A stretch of DNA of 64,000 nucleotides from Chitinophaga eiseniae (GTDB taxonomy: Bacteria > Bacteroidota > Bacteroidia > Chitinophagales > Chitinophagaceae): assembly GCF_900167135.1 (NCBI RefSeq), contig NZ_FUWZ01000004.1:310001-374000 (forward strand), in the 5' to 3' direction. The translations under genes and the position numbers were made by a program. Below are positions 9,583 to 18,182 of the stretch, one piece after another; within the stretch, counting starts at the first letter, position 1; every line of letters begins with the position of its first letter. The notes under the pieces were generated by a model. The model was given only the letters and a program-made list of their open reading frames with translations. It had not been told where the DNA came from and did no database searches.

Positions 9583-11250
9583 ATGAGATTAATCAGTTTG
9601 CTTCAGAAAAAATCGAAGTTGTTTTACATCCTGTTGTTGTTGCTTGGGTTGATCAACAGCGTTTGGTCCATGGGCCTGCTGTTGCTGATCAATAGCAGGA
9701 TCGCAGGGACAGCGCTTCCGTTTGTAAAGGACTATGACTGGCAGATATATGCAGGCATGATCCTCGTGTCATTTTTTACCGCCAGGGCTTTTCAGTCCTA
9801 CACCATCCGGCTGACCTACGAATTAGGGAATGACCTGGGGCTGTCTGTTTTTGACAAACTCCGGTTTTCGGATTATGAAGAATATATCAGGCTGGGAGAG
9901 GAGAAAGTACGTACGGCCACGGCAGACGTAACCACCCTGCAGCGTTTCCCGAATGTCTTCATAGAAGTGTTTAACGCACTGGTCATGGTGCTGATAGGGA
10001 TGGGGTATCTGTTTTATACCAATTTCTTCGGCGCCCTCCTGATCCTGGGCGTACTCTCAGCGCTGGCCGTGGTGTACTATGTCCGGAATATGGCCATCAG
10101 CAAGGACCTTAATACCGTCCGTGACCTGGCCAATATTTACCAGCAGAATGTCAATGATTTCCTGCGTGGGTTTAAAGACGTGAAAATGAGCATCACGCGA
10201 AGCGATAATATCTTTCATAAATACATCTCCCAAAACAGGAACCGGGTAAAGGAACTCACCGTAAAAACGCTGATCAAATACATGGGGAATGAGCTGATGG
10301 GAAATTATTTGTGGTACCTGCTGATCGGCATTATTGTGTTCCTGTTACCGGTTATCCTGCATATGACCAACGAGGTGAATAACCAGTTTGTGGTGACACT
10401 GTTGTATCTCATGGGGCCTGTAGGCATCGTGGTGGCCCGTATCAGCGAGTTTACACAGATGCAGATAGCGGTAGACCGCCTGCATCAGTTCCATGACAAG
10501 ATCAATGCGTCCAAAGCCATCGCTATCGGTCACGGTGACCTGCCAGCTGCGGGCGATAAGTTTGAAAGCATCCGTTTTGAGGATGTTACGTTCGAATACT
10601 ACGACGAAAGGAGAGCGGAGACTTTCCGCTTAAAACCGCTTACGCTCGATATTAAGAAGGGAGAAAGCATTTTCATTACCGGCGGTAATGGCAGCGGGAA
10701 AAGTACTTTCGTGAACCTGCTGACAGGCCTGTATGTGCCGCATAGCGGCACGATATCGCTGAACGGCCGGGTAATCGGCGAAAGGACTTATCCGGGCTAT
10801 CGCAACCGCATTGCGGCCATCTTTACCGACAGTATCCTTTTTAACGAAAATTACGACGGCCTGGAACTGGCGCCGGACAACGAGCGGCTGATGTTCTGGC
10901 TCCGTAAAATGGAGCTGGAGAACGTCGTCACTTTTGATCACGAAAAGAAATCCATTAAAGCCGATTTATCAAAAGGACAACAGAAGCGGCTGGCGCTGAT
11001 CTATGTGATGCTGGAAGACAAGGATGTGATTGTGCTGGATGAGTGGGCGGCAGAGCAGGACCCTGTGTTCAGGGCATATTTCTATAAGATAATTATCCCC
11101 GAGTTAAAACAGATGGGTAAGACCGTTATTGCCGTGACGCATGACGACGCCTATTTCAATTGCGGGGACCGGCTCATAAAATTCGACTATGGCACCATTG
11201 TCAGCGATACGTCTGTCAATACCGCTACAGACCTGCATTATGCCGTATAG
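9583..11250 (+). CDS. Cyclic peptide export ABC transporter (PvdE/SyrD family)
   Basis: This is a half-size ABC exporter of about 555 residues with a fused membrane domain and ATPase. The first 300 residues hold about six hydrophobic segments, the first beginning around residue 13. The ATPase has a Walker A motif (GGNGSGKST, from 10681), an LSKGQQKRLAL signature and a Walker B (DVIVLDEWAAEQDP). The DEWAAEQDP form is typical of the PvdE/SyrD group that moves nonribosomal peptides and siderophores across the inner membrane. I chose the ATG at 9583 because the frame upstream of it (from 9541) overlaps the terminator tail and lacks membrane-protein character. The position directly after the NRPS suggests it exports the NRPS product. 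The substrate is inferred. Confidence 0.93.
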   Translation: MRLISLLQKKSKLFYILLLLLGLINSVWSMGLLLLINSRIAGTALPFVKDYDWQIYAGMILVSFFTARAFQSYTIRLTYELGNDLGLSVFDKLRFSDYEEYIRLGEEKVRTATADVTTLQRFPNVFIEVFNALVMVLIGMGYLFYTNFFGALLILGVLSALAVVYYVRNMAISKDLNTVRDLANIYQQNVNDFLRGFKDVKMSITRSDNIFHKYISQNRNRVKELTVKTLIKYMGNELMGNYLWYLLIGIIVFLLPVILHMTNEVNNQFVVTLLYLMGPVGIVVARISEFTQMQIAVDRLHQFHDKINASKAIAIGHGDLPAAGDKFESIRFEDVTFEYYDERRAETFRLKPLTLDIKKGESIFITGGNGSGKSTFVNLLTGLYVPHSGTISLNGRVIGERTYPGYRNRIAAIFTDSILFNENYDGLELAPDNERLMFWLRKMELENVVTFDHEKKSIKADLSKGQQKRLALIYVMLEDKDVIVLDEWAAEQDPVFRAYFYKIIIPELKQMGKTVIAVTHDDAYFNCGDRLIKFDYGTIVSDTSVNTATDLHYAV

Positions 11251-11275
11251 CTAACGAAGTCAAAAAGTATTTGAG

Positions 11276-11986
11276 ATGTTACAGAAAATTAAGCTGATAT
11301 GTATTCCGTATGCCGGCGGAAATGGTTACTCTTTCCGCGATATGCAGCCTTTTTTGGGCAGGCATCTGGATATGGTGACCCTGGAACTGCCGGGCCGCGG
11401 AAAAAGGATGACGGAGCCGTTGTTGTCCGATATACATGCGATGACGGATGACCTTTACAGGCAGGTATTGCCCCATATAAGATCTCCCTACATCCTGTAC
11501 GGCCATTCCATGGGCGCAGTGCTGGGCAACCTGCTGCTGCACCGGTTGCAGCAGGAGTGGAAAGCACTGCCGCTGCATTTCTTCGCTACCGGCTGTGCGG
11601 CGCCTGTCTTTAATCACCAGCGCAGACAGCTGCATCTGTTGCCGGACGAGCAGCTGATGGTAGCACTGAAAGAAATGGGCGGGATGCCGGACGCGTTACT
11701 GGAAGACCTGGACCTGATGGAGTTTTTTCTGCCGGTGATCCGGGAAGATATGAAAGCGCTGGAATGTTACCAGTATCAGTCCATGGACAGGTATAACACC
11801 GGTATCACCGTCATTACCGGTACCCATGAAGAGATTACCGATGCCCAGACGGCCGGATGGGCCCGGGAATCAGAGCGGGAGGTACGTATTCTCCGTTACC
11901 CCGGAAACCATTTCTTTATTTTTCATCAATTCCAAAACATAGCTATGCTCATCCGCGATGTAGCATTAACCCCGCACCATAGCTGA
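11276..11986 (+). CDS. Type II (editing) thioesterase
   Basis: This is a stand-alone alpha/beta hydrolase of 236 residues, the usual size for type II thioesterases of NRPS clusters. The N-terminus has the family IPYAGG motif, followed by ELPGRGKR, a nucleophile elbow GHSMG near residue 78, and a late catalytic His in GNHFFIFH. These enzymes free carrier proteins from wrong or stalled acyl groups. It starts 25 bases after the exporter stop and is followed 20 bases later by the receptor gene, so these genes are probably co-transcribed. It is distinct from the thioesterase domain at the synthetase C-terminus. Confidence 0.93.
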   Translation: MLQKIKLICIPYAGGNGYSFRDMQPFLGRHLDMVTLELPGRGKRMTEPLLSDIHAMTDDLYRQVLPHIRSPYILYGHSMGAVLGNLLLHRLQQEWKALPLHFFATGCAAPVFNHQRRQLHLLPDEQLMVALKEMGGMPDALLEDLDLMEFFLPVIREDMKALECYQYQSMDRYNTGITVITGTHEEITDAQTAGWARESEREVRILRYPGNHFFIFHQFQNIAMLIRDVALTPHHS

Positions 11987-12006
11987 AAAACAACCCTTTT
12001 CATAAG

Positions 12007-14484
12007 ATGTACACAACTATAGAAAAAACGACGACGACAGCCCGTTTCGGAAAACGGCTGCTGCGACTGCTGCTGCTTTTGCTGGTCCTTTCTTTGGTGG
12101 CCCGGGCACAAACCGGTAAAATAACCGGACGGATACACGACGAGGCGCAGCAACCGGTAGTGGCTGCCACGGTACTGCTCAAAAAGGTGGCCGATTCGTC
12201 GCTGGTGAAAGTGGCATTGTCAGATACGACCGGCGGCTGGCAGCTGGAAGAGATCCCGTTCAACCGTTATTTTATTGCCATTACCTATATCGGGTACAAA
12301 GAATGGAGTGGCCCGGTTTTTAGCCTGGACCAGCCTGTGGCGGCGCTGGAAAGCGCCACCCTGCAGTCAGGGGCCAGTAACCTGAAAGGGGTGACCGTAG
12401 CGGCTAAAAAACCGTTTATAGAGCAGCAGCTGGACCGCACCGTCGTGAATGTGGAATCGTCTATCATGGCGGCGGGCGGCAGTGCGCTGGAAGTGATGGA
12501 AAAACTGCCCGGCGTGCTGGTAGATAAAAACGGCAACATCTCCATCAAAGGAAAACAGGGGGTAAAAGTAATGATAGACGACCGGCCCGGTTACCTGTCG
12601 GCCGCCGAGCTGACCGCCTTCCTCCGCAATATGCCCGCGTCCCAGCTGGACCAGATCGAGATCATGTCCAACCCGCCGGCGAAATATGACGCCGCCGGCA
12701 ACGGGGTCATTAACATCAAAAGGAAAAAAATGAAGACCGGCGGTTTCAACGGCACCCTCACGCTTACCGCCCTGCAAGGGAGGTACCCGGGCACTACGCA
12801 GAACCTCAACTTCAACTATAGCAACAAACATGTTAATTTTTATGGTAATGCGGGCTTTAGTTACCGGAAGAGTTTTGAAGATTATTATATTGTCCGTAAC
12901 TTCCGTAACGGCGCCAAGGAAATTACCAGTATTTATGACCAGCATACTTACACCAAAACAACGGGAAAAAGTATTACCGCCAAGCTGGGACTGGATTATT
13001 ACGCCGGCGCCAAAACGACCATTGGAGTGGCATTGGGTGGATTTCACAATCCCTCTGATGCCGTTAATACCAATAACACGCTGTTAAAAACCGGTGATGG
13101 CGTGATGACCACGCGGGTAGAGGCACCTGCTACCACAAAAGGTAAATGGGACAATATGGAAGCGAATGTTAGCCTGAAACACGTGTTTGCCGCCGAACGC
13201 GAACTGCTGCTAAATGCCGATTATTTGTCGTACAACAGTACCAGCGAACAGCTTTTCGATAATCGTTATTTTAAACCCGACAGCAGCGAAGCGGCGCCGC
13301 GCAAATCATTCCTGGCAGACCTGCCGGCGAAAATTAACATTTATAGCCTGAAAGCAGATTATACGCATCCGTTTTCTGACAATACACGCTTCGAAGCAGG
13401 CGTGAAAACGTCGTTTGTGAACACCGACAACAATGCACAGTATTTTGACGGGGTAAGCAACAGCTGGAAAAAGAACGATTCCCTGAGTAATCACTTCCTG
13501 TACAGGGAAAACGTGAATGCAGGCTATCTGAACCTGCGGCATAAATATGCCCGCTGGGAATTTCAGGCCGGTCTCCGCGCAGAACAGACCTGGCTGAAGG
13601 GAGAACAGAAAAACAACGGGCAGACATTCTCCCGCAGTTACCTGCAATTTTTTCCTACCGCCTTCGTGGCCTACGATGTAGACAAGGAAAGTAAAGTGAC
13701 GCTGTCCTACGGCCGGCGGATTGAAAGACCGGACTACCGCAGCATGAACCCTTTTCGTTTTTACCTCGACCAGTACACCTACAACGAAGGAAACCCTTAT
13801 CTTAACCCGCAATACAGCCATAACATAGAACTGGGCTACAGTATATGGGAAGGGGCGCTGACCACCACGCTGCTGTATAACCGGACGACAGACATCATCC
13901 AGGAGGTGATACTGCAGGACGCCGCGAAAAACGAAACCTATCAGCGACCGGAAAACCTGAACACCCGGAAAGTGCTGGGCGCCAATCTCAACGCGCAGAT
14001 ACCGATAGGCGAAAACCTGACGACGGTGATCTACATGGATTACAATCACTATGACTACTCAGGTACCATCAACAATGAGCCCTTTGAATTGAAAGCCGGT
14101 GTATTTACCGGTCAGCTGATGCAGCAGGTGAAGCTGAAAAATGGCTGGGGCTTCCAGTTTATGGGCACCTGGTCGTCCCGCAGCATTGATGGTACGTTTC
14201 TGCAGCAGCCTATCGGCACCCTGCATGCGGGCGTACAAAAAGATATCCTGGGCAAACAGGCTACGGTCCGCCTGAGCGCTTCCGATATCTTCGGCTGGAA
14301 CCGCTACAACGCCATCAGCCGTTACCAGAACATTGACATCCATATCCGCGGTCAATGGCAGTCGCAGGTATTGAAACTGGCGTTTACCTACCGCTTCAAT
14401 AAAAATGATAAAAAAGAAGTGACAGACAAACGGGAAAGCGGCGCATCGGAGGAACGTCAGAGGGTTAAAACAGAGCAGAAATAA
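12007..14484 (+). CDS. Outer-membrane beta-barrel receptor (TonB-dependent receptor-like)
   Basis: The product has 825 residues. An N-terminal leucine-rich signal peptide ends near AQ at residues 35-36. A carboxypeptidase-regulatory-like domain (GKITGRIHDEAQQPVV, to about residue 115) comes next, then a plug-like region with DRTVVNVESS, MEKLPGVLVDKNGNISIKG and the NPPAKYDAAGNGVINI motif. The rest is a beta-barrel with many aromatic strand ends. This order matches the Bacteroidota outer-membrane beta-barrel family related to TonB-dependent receptors (PF14905 as I recall it). It starts 20 bases after the thioesterase. From its position it could re-import or sense the cluster's peptide, for example as a siderophore receptor; the sequence alone does not show the ligand. 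Confidence 0.9.
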   Translation: MYTTIEKTTTTARFGKRLLRLLLLLLVLSLVARAQTGKITGRIHDEAQQPVVAATVLLKKVADSSLVKVALSDTTGGWQLEEIPFNRYFIAITYIGYKEWSGPVFSLDQPVAALESATLQSGASNLKGVTVAAKKPFIEQQLDRTVVNVESSIMAAGGSALEVMEKLPGVLVDKNGNISIKGKQGVKVMIDDRPGYLSAAELTAFLRNMPASQLDQIEIMSNPPAKYDAAGNGVINIKRKKMKTGGFNGTLTLTALQGRYPGTTQNLNFNYSNKHVNFYGNAGFSYRKSFEDYYIVRNFRNGAKEITSIYDQHTYTKTTGKSITAKLGLDYYAGAKTTIGVALGGFHNPSDAVNTNNTLLKTGDGVMTTRVEAPATTKGKWDNMEANVSLKHVFAAERELLLNADYLSYNSTSEQLFDNRYFKPDSSEAAPRKSFLADLPAKINIYSLKADYTHPFSDNTRFEAGVKTSFVNTDNNAQYFDGVSNSWKKNDSLSNHFLYRENVNAGYLNLRHKYARWEFQAGLRAEQTWLKGEQKNNGQTFSRSYLQFFPTAFVAYDVDKESKVTLSYGRRIERPDYRSMNPFRFYLDQYTYNEGNPYLNPQYSHNIELGYSIWEGALTTTLLYNRTTDIIQEVILQDAAKNETYQRPENLNTRKVLGANLNAQIPIGENLTTVIYMDYNHYDYSGTINNEPFELKAGVFTGQLMQQVKLKNGWGFQFMGTWSSRSIDGTFLQQPIGTLHAGVQKDILGKQATVRLSASDIFGWNRYNAISRYQNIDIHIRGQWQSQVLKLAFTYRFNKNDKKEVTDKRESGASEERQRVKTEQK

Positions 14485-14514
14485 CACAATTTTGAAAACC
14501 CTAATATTTGTATC

Positions 14515-15351
14515 ATGACCAAAACTTTGAAATTTTTTGTGGCTGTTGCAGGTGTGCTGCTGACTTTTTTTTCTGTACTGAAAGCGCAATCCGGAAAAGC
14601 TTCCCCCGGAAAAGAAGACGTAATTCTTATGCTGAGCGGGGAAGAAAAGCATGGTAAGATCACGGAAATGCATGTCAACACCATTAAATTTGTTCATACC
14701 GGGGAAACGCTCGTTTACGAGTTGAAAAAGGCGGATATCAGCAAGATCACCTTTTCCAGCGGCAGGGTGGAAGTTGTCAGCAATCCATCTGCCAACGCCG
14801 GCAAACCGGCCGCTGATGCCGGCCGTCCCATTGAATCAGGCCTGGTGGCTATTCTGCCATTTAAATACATTGCGGTGAATGAACCGCTGCAGCAGGTCAT
14901 CGAAAAAGGAGAAAAGCTGCAGAACGATACTTACGTATACCTCAGCAAGCGGAACGGGCAATACAAATTCCAGGACCCCAACACTACCAACGCACTGCTG
15001 TATAAAAAAGGCATTGATGCCAATACCATCAAAGGTTATACCTACGATGAACTGTGTAAAATATTAGGTGCCGAATTTGTGTTGCAGGGGACCTTGTCCC
15101 GCAGCGTGAAGGAAAGCGTGAACTCCTCCAGTACCACTACCTCCCAATCTGAAGGCAATAAACGGCAACATGATAATTCTGCCAATACCACCGTGGAAAA
15201 CCAATATGAGAACGAGGTGACGCTGGGTATTTTCAATAAACAGAACGAGAAAATATTTGCCAACAGGCGTACGGCGTTTTTAAACAACGAAGGGTCTTAC
15301 CACGACGCCCTGTTTTACATGCTGAAAAGAAGTCCCGTTTATAATAAATAG
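14515..15351 (+). CDS. Secreted protein of unknown function, weakly CsgG-like
   Basis: I do not recognise a firm family. The 278-residue product has a signal peptide (MTKTLKFFVAVAGVLL, cleavage probably after LKAQ). Residues 35-85 look like the short beta domain common in Bacteroidota exported proteins (LSGEEKHGKITEMHVNTIKF ending KITFSSGRVEVV). From about residue 110 the pattern changes: AILPFKYI, a YTYDELCKILGAEFVLQGTL stretch, then a Ser/Thr/Asn-rich insert and a final beta-rich part. The LGAEFVLQGTLSR element resembles CsgG/TolB-like proteins that assemble at the outer membrane. A TA-rich stretch at 14502-14510 next to the ATG is close to the Bacteroidota -7 box, so it may have its own promoter. 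Confidence 0.8.
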   Translation: MTKTLKFFVAVAGVLLTFFSVLKAQSGKASPGKEDVILMLSGEEKHGKITEMHVNTIKFVHTGETLVYELKKADISKITFSSGRVEVVSNPSANAGKPAADAGRPIESGLVAILPFKYIAVNEPLQQVIEKGEKLQNDTYVYLSKRNGQYKFQDPNTTNALLYKKGIDANTIKGYTYDELCKILGAEFVLQGTLSRSVKESVNSSSTTTSQSEGNKRQHDNSANTTVENQYENEVTLGIFNKQNEKIFANRRTAFLNNEGSYHDALFYMLKRSPVYNK

Positions 15352-15359
15352 TAACGAAG

Positions 15360-15387
15360 AGATGGAGGTGGTTTACTGCCTCCATCT
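15360..15387 (+). terminator. Hairpin at the end of region 1
   Basis: A perfect 9-bp stem (AGATGGAGG at 15360-15368 with CCTCCATCT at 15379-15387) has a 10-base loop. It lies just after the stop at 15351, but no T-run follows. It also covers the stop codon of the decayed HlyD gene on the other strand. The terminator role is plausible, not certain. Confidence 0.45.
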
Positions 15388-15833
15388 TCCTATCAGGTTC
15401 TCAAACAGTCTTTTTAAAATACTTCTGTTCTCCGTCAGTATTTCTCCGGTAGCTTCCAGCTGCGGCCCATAACCCCCCTTTAACATCCCGTATTCCTCAA
15501 ACGGATAAGACGACAGCTTAATAAGCACCCGCTACCCCGGCTTTATTTTCCCCGCGCCGCCAATAGGAATGGTCTCTCTTGCCACGCATTGCTGAACAGG
15601 TGGGATAATAGTGAGACATTTTCGCCGGAGACCGCGAACTGGTTTTCTTTCCGGAATTTAAAGAACGTGATCTTGCCGGCGAACGGACTTTTCATGACGT
15701 AGGTGCGTAACCATACTGCATATTCGCCGTGGAAGCGGCGCGCCACATCGCTGATGCGTTGCTTCAGCGCCCGGTCTTCCGCCAGCACCAGCAGCTCCGT
15801 TTCGGAAATACGAGGAGCGGGATATAACGGTGA
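15373..15833 (-). pseudogene. Decayed HlyD-family secretion fusion protein
   Basis: Read on the minus strand, this matches the C-terminal part of the membrane-fusion proteins that pair with bacteriocin-type ABC exporters in Bacteroidota. An intact stretch has ISETELLVLAEDRALKQR, MKSPFAGKITFFKFRKENQF and VSGENVSLLSHLF. Near 15575 the homology moves to another frame (RETIPIGGAGKIKPG). A stop at 15532-15534 replaces the expected Gln before RVLIKLSSYPFEEYGMLKGG. At about 15475 the segment that normally follows is missing, and the text jumps to LEATGEILTENRSILKRLF. So there is at least one frameshift, one nonsense change and one internal deletion. The N-terminal half with the membrane helix is also gone. 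It cannot make a working protein. Confidence 0.8.
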
Positions 15834-15996
15834 TCAGGAAAATTGAAAAAGCCGTGGACTGTCGGTTTATGCCTCGCTAAGGCAAAAAATTGAAAATAAA
15901 ATCCAAAAGATGTCTTAAATGTAAAACATCGGTTGTTATATAGGTGTAACTGGGCCGGAAGGCCTTCGACTTAAAACCGATAAAAACATACAAGAC

Positions 15997-16320
15997 ATGA
16001 TAACAGTACAGGTTACCTACACCGTAAAACCCGGGTTCGCAGCAAAAAATCAGGAAAATATCCAGCGATTCCTGGCCGATTTCAAAAAGTTGGACGATAC
16101 TGCCTTTTGGTATCACGTATCCCTGATGGATGATGGCGTGACTTTCTCCCACTTTTCCGCTTACCGTGATGAAGAAATCCAGCAGACAGTATTGAATGTT
16201 CCCTCGTTTAAAGCTTTTCAGCAGGAAAGAGATGAAAGTGGCCTTAATGGTTCACATGCGGTAAAGATGCTGCAGTTTGTGGGCGCTTCTTCGGCTAAGC
16301 TGATACCGGGCCGCCCTTGA
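15997..16320 (+). CDS. Small ABM-like (dimeric alpha/beta barrel) protein
   Basis: This 107-residue soluble protein has no signal peptide. The beta-rich start (MITVQVTYTVKPG), a helix with NQENIQRFLADF, a strand with FWYHVSLMDDGVTFSHFSAY and the late element FKAFQQERDESGL fit the ferredoxin-like fold of antibiotic-biosynthesis-monooxygenase-like (ABM) proteins. These are often small monooxygenases, heme-degrading enzymes or stress proteins. No catalytic residue can be assigned by eye, so no reaction is claimed. It stands alone, facing away from the HlyD remnant, with a GC-rich hairpin after it. Confidence 0.75.
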   Translation: MITVQVTYTVKPGFAAKNQENIQRFLADFKKLDDTAFWYHVSLMDDGVTFSHFSAYRDEEIQQTVLNVPSFKAFQQERDESGLNGSHAVKMLQFVGASSAKLIPGRP

Positions 16321-16341
16321 TAGAACAGGAGTAAACCATTA

Positions 16342-16387
16342 AAAGGCCGCTTGCATCCGGGAGGTGCGGGCGGCTTTCCTGTTTTTT
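16342..16387 (+). terminator. Imperfect intrinsic terminator
   Basis: AAAGGCCGC at 16342-16350 can pair, with one bulge, with GCGGGCGGCTTT ending at 16377, and TTTTTT follows at 16382. It sits 21 bases after the ABM-like gene. Confidence 0.55.
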
Positions 16388-16430
16388 GGGTACTGCGAAA
16401 ATGTACTAATATTGCTTACCGGCATATGAA

Positions 16431-16438
16431 TATCTTTC
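16431..16438 (+). promoter_or_regulatory. Near-match -7 box for the VOC gene
   Basis: TATCTTTC differs by one base from the Bacteroidota -7 consensus TAnnTTTG. It lies 52 bases before the VOC start codon. No clear -33 element was seen. Confidence 0.3.
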
Positions 16439-16490
16439 TGTGCCGGTTTCAGTTTCAGTTCATTATTGTCCACGACCAAAAATCAGTAAA

Positions 16491-16871
16491 ATGAAAAGGG
16501 TAACGGGTATCGGGGGCGTCTTCTTCAAATGTAAAGACCCCGAAAAAATCAAACAATGGTATAAAACCCATCTTGGTTTCGACACCGACGAATACGGTGC
16601 AAAGTTTGAATGGCGGCAGTCCGGCGATTCCACGAAAAACGGATCTACGCAATGGAGCCCTTTCCCCGATAATACCACATATTTTGAGCCTTCGGAAAAG
16701 GACTTTATGATTAATTACCGGGTAGAAAACCTGGAAGCGCTGGTGGAGGAGTTTAAAAAAGAAGGTGTCACGGTGTTGGACGATATAGAAACATATGATT
16801 TCGGAAAGTTCGTTCACATCCTGGATGTGGAGGGAAACAAAATTGAGCTGTGGGAACCTGCCGGCGAGTAG
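16491..16871 (+). CDS. VOC (glyoxalase/bleomycin-resistance fold) family protein
   Basis: The 126-residue protein has the VOC pattern: GIGGVFFKCKDPEKIKQWY, HLGFDTDEYGAKFEW, a second half with YRVENLEALVEEFKKEGV, and the metal-ligand-type end DVEGNKIELWEP. Members bind a divalent metal and act as glyoxalases, dioxygenases, epimerases or resistance proteins; the substrate cannot be told here. The ATG at 16491 is preferred because the fold begins right after it. The in-frame extension back to 16440 starts with a non-ATG codon and shows no domain. Confidence 0.88.
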   Translation: MKRVTGIGGVFFKCKDPEKIKQWYKTHLGFDTDEYGAKFEWRQSGDSTKNGSTQWSPFPDNTTYFEPSEKDFMINYRVENLEALVEEFKKEGVTVLDDIETYDFGKFVHILDVEGNKIELWEPAGE

Positions 16872-16917
16872 CAGGCGATACACCGGCCACCTTCCCGGTC
16901 AGAGCGGTCAACAGCAG

Positions 16918-16951
16918 GGTTACCGGCGTGCCTGACCGGCAGCCGGTAACC
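16918..16951. terminator. Hairpin between two convergent genes
   Basis: GGTTACCGGC (16918-16927) and GCCGGTAACC (16942-16951) form a perfect 10-bp stem. The loop can pair further (TGCC with GGCA). It lies between the stops of the VOC gene and the peptidase-like gene and could serve both. There is no long T-run on either side. Confidence 0.45.
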
Positions 16952-17044
16952 GATAAAACACAACATTGCCTGAATAGTTGATCGACTGTCCATCATTCCC
17001 TGGTTAGAGAATAATAACGGCAATGTTATGATGACTTCAATGAA

Positions 17045-17803
17045 TTATAACGCCGGGTTATTGGAGTAGTCTGTCCACAGTTGGTCGACAGACCTGCCGG
17101 TGAGCTGGTTCCAGGTGTTGCCGGAGTAGGTTTTGTTGCGCAGCGCGGTATTCAGGTCGTCCACAATGGTAGCCCTCACATGACGTTCCAGCCATACGAG
17201 GAAGCGTGCGGTTACCCGGTACGCATCTGTATAGGACTGGGAAGACGACCAGGCGGGGAGTGACCAGCCTGCCGGTCCGTTGTTGACACCATACTTATAG
17301 CGTACATAGTCGGCAATACCTTCTGTCAGCCAACCGGGTGTACCGCCGGTGTATGCCTGTACTACGTGCATGACTTCATGGGTGAGCACGTCTACGTCCT
17401 GCGGATGGTTGGCCATCCAGGCAGCGCTGTAGGTGACTGTGGTGCCTGACGTATAGGCCACGCCGTTGTAATTTGGGTCGATTACAAAAGTGACCTGTTT
17501 GGTGGCGTTGTTATAAAATCGATTTAGCAATTTTGGATAAATACTAAAGTACATGTCCACGAATTTTTGACGGGTAGCATCGTCGAAACCGCTGGCGTTA
17601 TTGCTAAACGTAAGCTTATACCCGTTGCTGGTATAAATAACTGTGCCAACGGGAGTAGTGGCGGCGGCGGTTACCTGCTTGCCGGATAACGTGGTTTGTG
17701 CGTTTTCTTCCGCGGGAGGAGTGAGTGATGATTTGCTGCAGGCGGAAAATGCGAGAATGGAGGCTGCACCGAGTGCAATGCATAACGGGTTTGGAAATCT
17801 CAT
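17045..17803 (-). CDS. Secreted zinc-peptidase-like lipoprotein (basic secretory protein family)
   Basis: The product has 252 residues counted from the ATG at 17803. The upstream in-frame extension to 17884 is not signal-like, while this start gives MRFPNPLCIALGAAS followed by a probable lipidation Cys at residue 22 (LAFSAC). The zinc-binding HEVMH lies at residues 142-146 with GWLTEGIADYVRY about 15 residues later. That pairing is characteristic of the plant/bacterial basic secretory protein peptidase family. Catalytic His and Glu are present. It is probably anchored in a membrane facing the periplasm or the outside. Its substrate is unknown, and it is a single gene with no obvious partner. 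Confidence 0.88.
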   Translation of the reverse strand: MRFPNPLCIALGAASILAFSACSKSSLTPPAEENAQTTLSGKQVTAAATTPVGTVIYTSNGYKLTFSNNASGFDDATRQKFVDMYFSIYPKLLNRFYNNATKQVTFVIDPNYNGVAYTSGTTVTYSAAWMANHPQDVDVLTHEVMHVVQAYTGGTPGWLTEGIADYVRYKYGVNNGPAGWSLPAWSSSQSYTDAYRVTARFLVWLERHVRATIVDDLNTALRNKTYSGNTWNQLTGRSVDQLWTDYSNNPAL

Positions 17804-17933
17804 CAGATGTTGGGTTTCGTAGGGGCAGATAAACGGTCGATCAATAGTAAGATATTCATATCCCCGGAAATATCCTATATGCACGGCCTAAACATGACAA
17901 TTTGGTGATACTGTTGAATGGCCCTTTACTGCC

Positions 17934-18182
17934 TTGTTTCAGGGATTGGTCAACTGCTGCGCGGCCATCGCATTGAAAGAGGCGGAGGGATATCAGGAAC
18001 CGCAAAAAGTATACAATCTCCCCGGCGAAAAGCGGCTCATGACTGTGAAGGACCTGGCGGAACAAGTTCACCTGTCTCCCGGGTACCTCAGCGATCTGCT
18101 TAAAAAAGAAACCGGGCAAAACACGCAGGACCATATCCATTTCCATCTGATAGAAGTAGCTAAAATTTTCATATCATGCTAA
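17934..18182 (+). pseudogene. Truncated AraC-family regulator remnant
   Basis: An 82-residue frame contains the first helix-turn-helix of an AraC-type DNA-binding domain (MTVKDLAEQVHLSPGYLSDL, then KKETGQNTQDHIHFHLIEVA). The second helix-turn-helix and the conserved C-terminal signature are missing, because the frame stops at 18182, nine bases inside the 3' end of the convergent radical SAM gene. Most of the N-terminal sensing domain is absent too. It is best read as a remnant cut off at a rearrangement end point. A functional single-HTH peptide is possible but unlikely. Confidence 0.75.
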
